Part shown: positions 59,468 through 64,000 of the stretch, piece after piece | Layout of the letters: each line of letters begins with the position of its first letter | Position numbering within the stretch: position 1 is the first letter of the stretch | Origin: Desulfospira sp963664655 | Lineage (GTDB): Bacteria; Desulfobacterota; Desulfobacteria; Desulfobacterales; Desulfobacteraceae | DNA length: 64,000 bases | Assembly (NCBI GenBank): GCA_963664655.2 | Contig: OY761554.1 | Location: 558,001-622,000, forward strand | Direction: 5' to 3' | Position numbers and translations under genes: made by a program | Notes under the pieces: model-generated | The model's database searches: none | Told to the model about the DNA's origin: nothing | The model's input: the letters and a program-made list of their open reading frames with translations, nothing else

Positions 59468-60355
59468 TTAGAAAGAGCCTTCTTCCCAGGCCACCAGCCT
59501 TACAAACCCGCCGTCAGCCATTTCACAGCGGAAGGGGAATGCGGCAATGATCATTCGTTTGCCGGTCACCTCATCAATATCACCGCCCGCGTTCTCAACA
59601 GTAATTACACCGGCCTGCATGTACATCCGGTGACAGGGTTCATAATCGGGGAATTCCACATCCGGGTCTTTGCCGGTTGCTTTGCGGTAGGCCTTGTCCA
59701 GCCACGGCATCTGCTCTTTGAGGGGGTAGTGCCAGAGCGGGGAATCCGTGGCGCCCCAGGTGCCTGAGATCCCTTTGATTTTCTTGTCATGGATCAGGTA
59801 TTCGGCAATTTCAGGCCCCATACCGGGATAATAGTTGTAATATTTATCGTTATTAATTCTCCAGTACGCATGAAAACCGGTGTTGATCACCACCCAGTCA
59901 TTTTCCCGGATATCAAGGCCGTCTTTTGCACAGGCCTTGTCCACATCTTCGGGCATGATGATTCTCCACAAGTCGGGTTCAAAACCGGTTTTCCAGGCAG
60001 CCTCAAACTCTTCTTTTAGATGGCGCATATCCAGAACAACACCGGACCCCACACAGTACTCTAACGGAAGCTCATTGAGTGAATACCCGTTGCGTTCACG
60101 GTCCACTTCTTCTTCATGGAGGACATGGTTGGGGGCATCCATATGGGTGCCGGCATGGAGGGTGCCGGTATAGGTCATGGTCCGCTTATGGAAACGGCCC
60201 AGATACTGTCCCCGGGGAAACGCAAGGTCCTGGCGGGGCCCGGGGAAAGGCCATAAAGGAGTATCAACGCCCCAGGGTTGAGAAAGATCATAAATCTTGG
60301 TCATTTTGTTTTTGTCAAGGTACATTCTGCTTTTATCTAGCGGCATATATGCCAT
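59468..60355 (-). CDS. cyclase-family (kynurenine-formamidase-like) hydrolase
   Basis: A 295-residue enzyme. The metal-binding signature LHAGTHMDAPNHV (HxGTHxDxPxH) marks the PF04199 cyclase family, which includes kynurenine formamidase and isatin hydrolase. Other blocks are YDLSQPWGVDTPLWPFPG and DWVVINTGFHAYW, then GITVENAGGD-type VITVENAGGDIDEV. AAGGAGA is well placed before ATG 60355. It is divergent from the Lrp-like regulator and lies next to cupin and SDR genes, suggesting cleavage of an amide, ester or lactone in a catabolic route. Substrate unknown. Confidence 0.88.
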   Translation of the reverse strand: MAYMPLDKSRMYLDKNKMTKIYDLSQPWGVDTPLWPFPGPRQDLAFPRGQYLGRFHKRTMTYTGTLHAGTHMDAPNHVLHEEEVDRERNGYSLNELPLEYCVGSGVVLDMRHLKEEFEAAWKTGFEPDLWRIIMPEDVDKACAKDGLDIRENDWVVINTGFHAYWRINNDKYYNYYPGMGPEIAEYLIHDKKIKGISGTWGATDSPLWHYPLKEQMPWLDKAYRKATGKDPDVEFPDYEPCHRMYMQAGVITVENAGGDIDEVTGKRMIIAAFPFRCEMADGGFVRLVAWEEGSF

Positions 60356-60579
60356 GGCTTCTGTCTCCTTTTACTTTATTGTAGTTGAAACCGGCCAAAG
60401 CCGGCGGCCAAGAAGATACGGTTTTGTATATATTGTGGGCCGGTATTTCATATTCTCAAATATATAGGACGGAAATATATGTCAAGAAAAAAAACATTTT
60501 TGTGCAAAATTTATCGTTTTAGGCCAAAAATTTAGAAAAATTAATTGACATATTACCGATAATTTGCAACATTGCGCCA

Positions 60580-61497
60580 ATGAACAATACTGATTTAAAA
60601 TTGATGAAAGAACTCCAAAAAAATGGGGCGGTTAGCTACTCAGAACTGTCCACCATACTTGGGGTCACCCCGAAAACTGTGGGCAAACGGGTTGAAAAGC
60701 TGATCCAGTCGCGGATCATATCGGTCAGGGCACAGCCGAACCCTTACAAACTCGGGCTGTCCGCCTGCGCCATTGTGGCCATTAAAGCCAATGCCACCGC
60801 TGTTGAAGGAATATGCAATCATCTGGCCGGTTTCTTTCATGTTAATCTGGTTCAGGTCTTTTTCGGAAGATTTGATATCATGGCCATTGTCTATTTTCCC
60901 GACTTTGAGATGCTGCATCAGTTTATTGATAATGAGTTGTACACCATTGAAGGCGTAACCCAGCTCGAGCTGTTTTTTGTACATGAAATTTTCAAACGGT
61001 ATGAACGGTTTTTTAAAAAAGAACCATTCCAGAAAGAACCGGTAAAATTATCCCAGAACGACTGGGAGCTTATTTCAGAACTGTCCAAAGACGGGCGTTT
61101 AAACCCTTCTGTCCTGGCTGAAAAACTCGGCATCCATGTGACCACGGTTTACCGCAGAATATCGGCTTTAACCGAAGGGGATATTATCAAAATAAGCGGG
61201 GTGCCCAACCCGCTGAAGTTTGCGTATTCGGCCAGTGCTTATATAATGTTGGACGTCAATCCCAATAGTGTACAGCAGATCTGTAAAAAGCTGCTCCCTT
61301 ATAAGGAAGTCCATTTCATCATGACACTGGGCCGGCGGTCAGGAATGATTATCTGTGTTCACTCCACGGATACGGCATCACTGCATCAGTTTCTCCAAAA
61401 GGTGATCATCCCCTTGGACGGTATCATTGATACGGAAACCTTAATCGGGGCATCGGTGAAGAAAACTTATTACGGGTGGCTGATCGGAATCGGATAG
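60580..61497 (+). CDS. tandem-domain Lrp/AsnC-family regulator
   Basis: A 305-residue protein, twice the usual length. Two Lrp units are fused: HTH 1 (LKELQKNG-type start, VSYSELSTILGVTPKTVGKR) with an effector domain, then HTH 2 (WELISELSKDGRLNPSVLAE, KLGIHVTTVYRRISAL) with a second effector domain. The AsnC ligand-binding domains seem present in both halves. It is divergent from the cyclase gene and upstream of cupin, SDR and MFS genes, which it may control. Ligand unknown. Confidence 0.85.
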   Translation: MNNTDLKLMKELQKNGAVSYSELSTILGVTPKTVGKRVEKLIQSRIISVRAQPNPYKLGLSACAIVAIKANATAVEGICNHLAGFFHVNLVQVFFGRFDIMAIVYFPDFEMLHQFIDNELYTIEGVTQLELFFVHEIFKRYERFFKKEPFQKEPVKLSQNDWELISELSKDGRLNPSVLAEKLGIHVTTVYRRISALTEGDIIKISGVPNPLKFAYSASAYIMLDVNPNSVQQICKKLLPYKEVHFIMTLGRRSGMIICVHSTDTASLHQFLQKVIIPLDGIIDTETLIGASVKKTYYGWLIGIG

Positions 61498-61502
61498 GCC
61501 CC

Positions 61503-61594
61503 GCCGGCCACGGGCCGCTTTGGTTATCCAACCAAGAGCCGCCCACAACAAATATTGAAAGTCTTCTCAGGACGTTAGTGAGACTTTCTTATAA
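61503..61594. repeat. 96-bp two-stem repeat family, copy C
   Basis: Same order of blocks as copies A and B (TGGTTATCCAACCAAG then GAAAGTCT and GAGACTTTC), ending in CTTATAA. The 5' end is diverged. It lies directly after the Lrp stop codon. Confidence 0.85.
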
Positions 61595-61712
61595 AAAAAA
61601 AACGGAATACCGGCGTCTGCTTTTTTCGGGGCAGATGCCCAGGCCATAGATACGCCCCGGCAGGGGTTAATTTTAATCAACAAAATGCAAATGACTAGGA
61701 GGCTTAAGGAAT

Positions 61713-62039
61713 ATGAAAGTTGTCAAAAATGCACAAGGTACGCCTTACGAAGCGCCTAAACATTTTGGTGTTTACGGAATTCAAAAATTTGTAGAAGAAT
61801 CAAAACGGGTCAAGGTATTTTACTCGTACTTTCAACCCAACGGCGGGGCTGACATGTCCGGTTCCCCCACAGAAAAAATATATTATCTGGTCAGCGGCAG
61901 CATTACCGTAAAAGGCGCATCAGAAGAGCACGTTATGAACCAGGGCGACATCATTTTTATCGACGCCGGCGAAGAACGTGAAATTACCATTAACGACGGC
62001 AAACCGGCCGAGCTGCTGGTGTTTATCATCACGCCCTAA
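61713..62039 (+). CDS. small cupin-fold protein
   Basis: A 108-residue protein with AGGAGG upstream. The single cupin domain shows FSYFQPNGGADMSGSPTEKI-like order with YYLVSGSITVKG and NQGDIIFIDAGEER, the two cupin motifs. Only a few of the usual metal-binding His residues are present (none in motif 1), so it could be a binding protein or a metal-poor enzyme. It is between the Lrp regulator and an SDR gene. Function unknown. Confidence 0.85.
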   Translation: MKVVKNAQGTPYEAPKHFGVYGIQKFVEESKRVKVFYSYFQPNGGADMSGSPTEKIYYLVSGSITVKGASEEHVMNQGDIIFIDAGEEREITINDGKPAELLVFIITP

Positions 62040-62107
62040 TAGAGGTTTAACAAAGAGTAACTATTCGACAAATATTGAAGTTGAAGCATAACCAGAAATC
62101 AAGGTCT

Positions 62108-62215
62108 GTAACTGTTCATCAGTGCGTCATATTTGTTTAGTCAGGTCTTCGTAGCATACTTCTGCTATGTGAGAAGACCTGAATGAGCGAAGATGGGGCA
62201 CTGCTGAACAGTTAC
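62108..62215. repeat. 108-bp palindromic element
   Basis: GTAACTGTTCATCAGTGC (62108-62125) and GCACTGCTGAACAGTTAC (62198-62215) are complementary at 17 of 18 positions. An inner stem, TCAGGTCTTC/GAAGACCTGA (62141-62150, 62173-62182), is also present. MITE-like, between the cupin and SDR genes. Confidence 0.8.
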
Positions 62216-62234
62216 GACAAAGAAAGGATTACCA

Positions 62235-63002
62235 ATGACTGATAAATTCAGATTAGACAATAAAGTCGCTGTGGTTATCGGTGGTGCCGGCGGAATCGGC
62301 GAAGCCTGCTCTGTTGGACTGGCGCAGCAGGGTGCCACCACCATTATTGCCAGCCGCAACCTGGAAAAGGTTCAGGCCGTTGCCGATGACATCGCATCCA
62401 AAACCGGGGCCACAACCGGCGCATTTCAGGTGGATGCCACAGATGAAGCAAGCGTCACCAAGCTGGCCGCGGACATAGCCGAAAAATACGGCAAAATAGA
62501 CATCCTGGTCAACACCCACGGCATGAACAAAAAAGGCTCCCCCCTGGAATTTGACATGAATGACTGGGACCACTTGTTTGCCGTCAACGTCAAAGGCGTC
62601 ATGATGGCCTGCCGGGCCTTTGCCAAATTCATGATTAAGCAGGGAAAAGGCAAAATCATTAACATGTCCTCTGTCAGGGGAATCCGGGGAACCGGCGGCG
62701 GCAACGTGGCCTATGGTGCCACCAAAGGCGCTGTGGACATGATCACCCGTATGCTGGCTGCCGAATGGGCACCGTACAACATCAATGTCAATGCCATGGC
62801 CCCCTCTCTGGTCCTGACAGACACCATTAAAAAAGCCGTGGCCCCGGACCGTCTGGAAATGCTGGCCAAAAGCAGCCTTTTCAAACGCCTGGGCACCCCG
62901 GAGGAAATGGCAGGGGCCTGTGTGTTCCTGGCGTCTGAAGCATCAGATTTCATGACCGGCCAAATTCTTTATGTGGACGGCGGGCTGACAGCTGTGGGAT
63001 AG
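62235..63002 (+). CDS. short-chain dehydrogenase/reductase (SDR)
   Basis: A 255-residue oxidoreductase of classical SDR length. Cofactor loop: VVIGGAGGIGEACSVGLAQQ (TGxxxGxG-type). Active site: NMSSVRGIRGTGGG, then VAYGATKGAVDMIT with the YxxxK pair. NVKGVMMACRAFAKFM and the final GQILYVDGGLTAVG are standard. AAAGGA precedes the ATG. It probably oxidises or reduces an alcohol/ketone in the pathway of the neighbouring cyclase. Cofactor preference is not determined here. Confidence 0.93.
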   Translation: MTDKFRLDNKVAVVIGGAGGIGEACSVGLAQQGATTIIASRNLEKVQAVADDIASKTGATTGAFQVDATDEASVTKLAADIAEKYGKIDILVNTHGMNKKGSPLEFDMNDWDHLFAVNVKGVMMACRAFAKFMIKQGKGKIINMSSVRGIRGTGGGNVAYGATKGAVDMITRMLAAEWAPYNINVNAMAPSLVLTDTIKKAVAPDRLEMLAKSSLFKRLGTPEEMAGACVFLASEASDFMTGQILYVDGGLTAVG

Positions 63003-63036
63003 AAGCGTCACCTGCCTTGCGTAACTTAAGTTCTTA

Positions 63037-63101
63037 ACCATTGTCCTGATTTCCTTCTGGGGGTGGTAAAATTCAACCCACAGGGTCATCAGGACAATGG
63101 T
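63037..63101. other. 14-bp perfect inverted repeat between SDR and MFS genes
   Basis: ACCATTGTCCTGAT (63037-63050) and ATCAGGACAATGGT (63088-63101) enclose a 37-base loop that itself can pair (CTGGGGGTGG with CCCACAG). No T-run follows, so it may be a processed hairpin, an operator or a small element. Confidence 0.5.
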
Positions 63102-63140
63102 GTTGCATTGGACGATCTTATAATATAAGGAGAAGGGTTC

Positions 63141-64000
63141 ATGCGCTTTCGGGTTACGGCCATTATCATTGCAGGGTTTGCCACCATATTTGCCGCCTTC
63201 GGCATCCGGTATTCATACGGTGTTTTGCTGCCGGAAATGCTTTCCTCTCTGGCCATATCCAACACCGAGGCCGGTATTATCTACTCTTCCTATTTTCTGA
63301 TCTATACCTTGAGTTCTCCCGTACTGGGGCTGATGGTGGACCGGACCAATGCACGGGTTCTGCTCACGGTCTTTGTCGCCCTGCTGGGCCTTGGCGGCTG
63401 TCTGATGTCAACCGCATCAACCGTTTTAACGGCCAGTTTCTTTTTTGCCATTGCAGGCCTTGGCCATTCCGCATGCTGGGCTCCCGTGGTCACCGTGGTC
63501 ATGCGATGGGTGAGCCGGGAAAGAAGGGGAATCGTTCTGTCTGTCGTCGACCTGGGAAGCGCGAGCAGCATCGCCTTCTGGAGTTTTTTGATTCCCCTCA
63601 TCATTGGCCCGTCTGACTGGCGGAGGGTCTGGCTTCTGCTCGGTGTGACCGCCCTGGCAGCGGCAGGGATGAACTTTTTTTGCATCAAGGACCGGCCGCC
63701 CTCCGCAACCGGGCCTGAAGAAGCCGTCAAAAAGCCCAATGCCTCCATCCGGGATACCTACCGGATCATTTTCTCAGACCGGAACTTTCACCTGATTGCC
63801 CTGTCCTACATGATGATCAGCTTTGCCATCCTCATTCCCTTTACCTTTTTGACCGCCTACAGCACCCAGAAGCTCAACATCCCTTATTCATCGGCAGCCC
63901 TTCTCATTGCGGTCATCGGCATTTCCGGATCTGTGGGCAAACTGATTCTCGGCTATGTCTCCGATCAGGTCGGCCGAATTCGGATCATGATGCTTTGCGG
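63141..64000 (+). CDS. MFS transporter, N-terminal part (runs off the window)
   Basis: ATG at 63141 with AAGGAGAAGG upstream; the frame is open to the last base (286 codons). The first helix includes AIIIAGFATIFAAFGIRYSY, and the cytoplasmic loop 2-3 motif is GLMVDRTNARVLL. Helices 1-6, then a loop with KKPNASIRDTYRIIF, then the start of the second half with LGYVSDQVGRIRIMM (the repeated MFS loop motif). Members of this oxalate/formate-monocarboxylate-like branch often carry organic acids. It likely moves the substrate of the cyclase/SDR route. Confidence 0.9.
   Translation, partial: MRFRVTAIIIAGFATIFAAFGIRYSYGVLLPEMLSSLAISNTEAGIIYSSYFLIYTLSSPVLGLMVDRTNARVLLTVFVALLGLGGCLMSTASTVLTASFFFAIAGLGHSACWAPVVTVVMRWVSRERRGIVLSVVDLGSASSIAFWSFLIPLIIGPSDWRRVWLLLGVTALAAAGMNFFCIKDRPPSATGPEEAVKKPNASIRDTYRIIFSDRNFHLIALSYMMISFAILIPFTFLTAYSTQKLNIPYSSAALLIAVIGISGSVGKLILGYVSDQVGRIRIMMLC

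Noticed and set aside
1..64000. rRNA or tRNA genes
   Set aside because: I saw no tRNA cloverleaf with a TTCGA-type arm or CCA end, nor conserved rRNA blocks, but a dedicated covariance search was not possible.

Overview
The window looks like chromosome from a strictly anaerobic, gram-negative deltaproteobacterium (Desulfobacterota), most likely a Desulfobacteraceae-type sulfate reducer. This is inferred from gene content: an anaerobic cobalamin pathway (cbiA, cbiC, cbiD), AprA/AprB-like flavoprotein-ferredoxin pairs with TRAP transporters, a sigma-54 two-component system beside DASS and SulP anion permeases, and many intergenic repeat families. No rRNA, tRNA or CRISPR array was seen. The genus cannot be fixed from this sequence alone.

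Layout. 1-2.4 kb: end of an UPF0718 permease with its TIGR03943 partner, then a mosaic of remnants (histidine kinase fragment, truncated REP-type transposase) and a Phd/PIN toxin-antitoxin pair. 2.7-6.2 kb: a Cpx-like envelope-stress system (kinase, regulator, CpxR-like box, divergent Spy/CpxP-like protein, exported flavodoxin). 6.4-14.3 kb: a PchR-like AraC regulator, a methyltransferase, a TonB receptor and a complete FecBCD-type ABC importer. 14.5-19.1 kb: a secreted protein of unknown function and cbiD-cbiA-(23S IVP-like gene)-cbiC. 19.2-23.7 kb: MscS channel, AlaC-type aminotransferase, KtrB/KtrA potassium uptake.

23.8-34.1 kb: an unusual catabolic cluster with two IclR regulators, a split TRAP transporter (P; QM), two fumarate-reductase/AprA-type flavoproteins each paired with a 2[4Fe-4S] ferredoxin, and a UroD/MtaA-like protein. 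Its substrate is unknown. 34.3-35.1 kb: an internally deleted DNA methyltransferase.

35.2-52.2 kb: two Usp-like genes, each preceded by a sigma-54 -24/-12 promoter and upstream dyads, with a DASS/TrkA-C permease, a 28-residue membrane peptide, a sensor kinase, an NtrC-type activator and a SulP permease. This region is interrupted by a cluster for a zincin-type metallopeptidase and its unknown partners (36.2-42.2 kb), and by a Lon protease carrying a response-regulator receiver domain inside it (42.2-44.2 kb). The receiver-Lon and the sigma-54 regulon are the most striking finds.

52.3-59.3 kb: MoxR/DUF58/DUF4129 operon, a hipBA module between 40-bp direct repeats, and a two-gene secreted-protein cassette between 19-bp inverted repeats. 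59.4-64 kb: cyclase (kynurenine-formamidase-like), tandem-domain Lrp regulator, cupin, SDR dehydrogenase and an MFS transporter that runs off the end. Together these look like a small-molecule catabolic locus.
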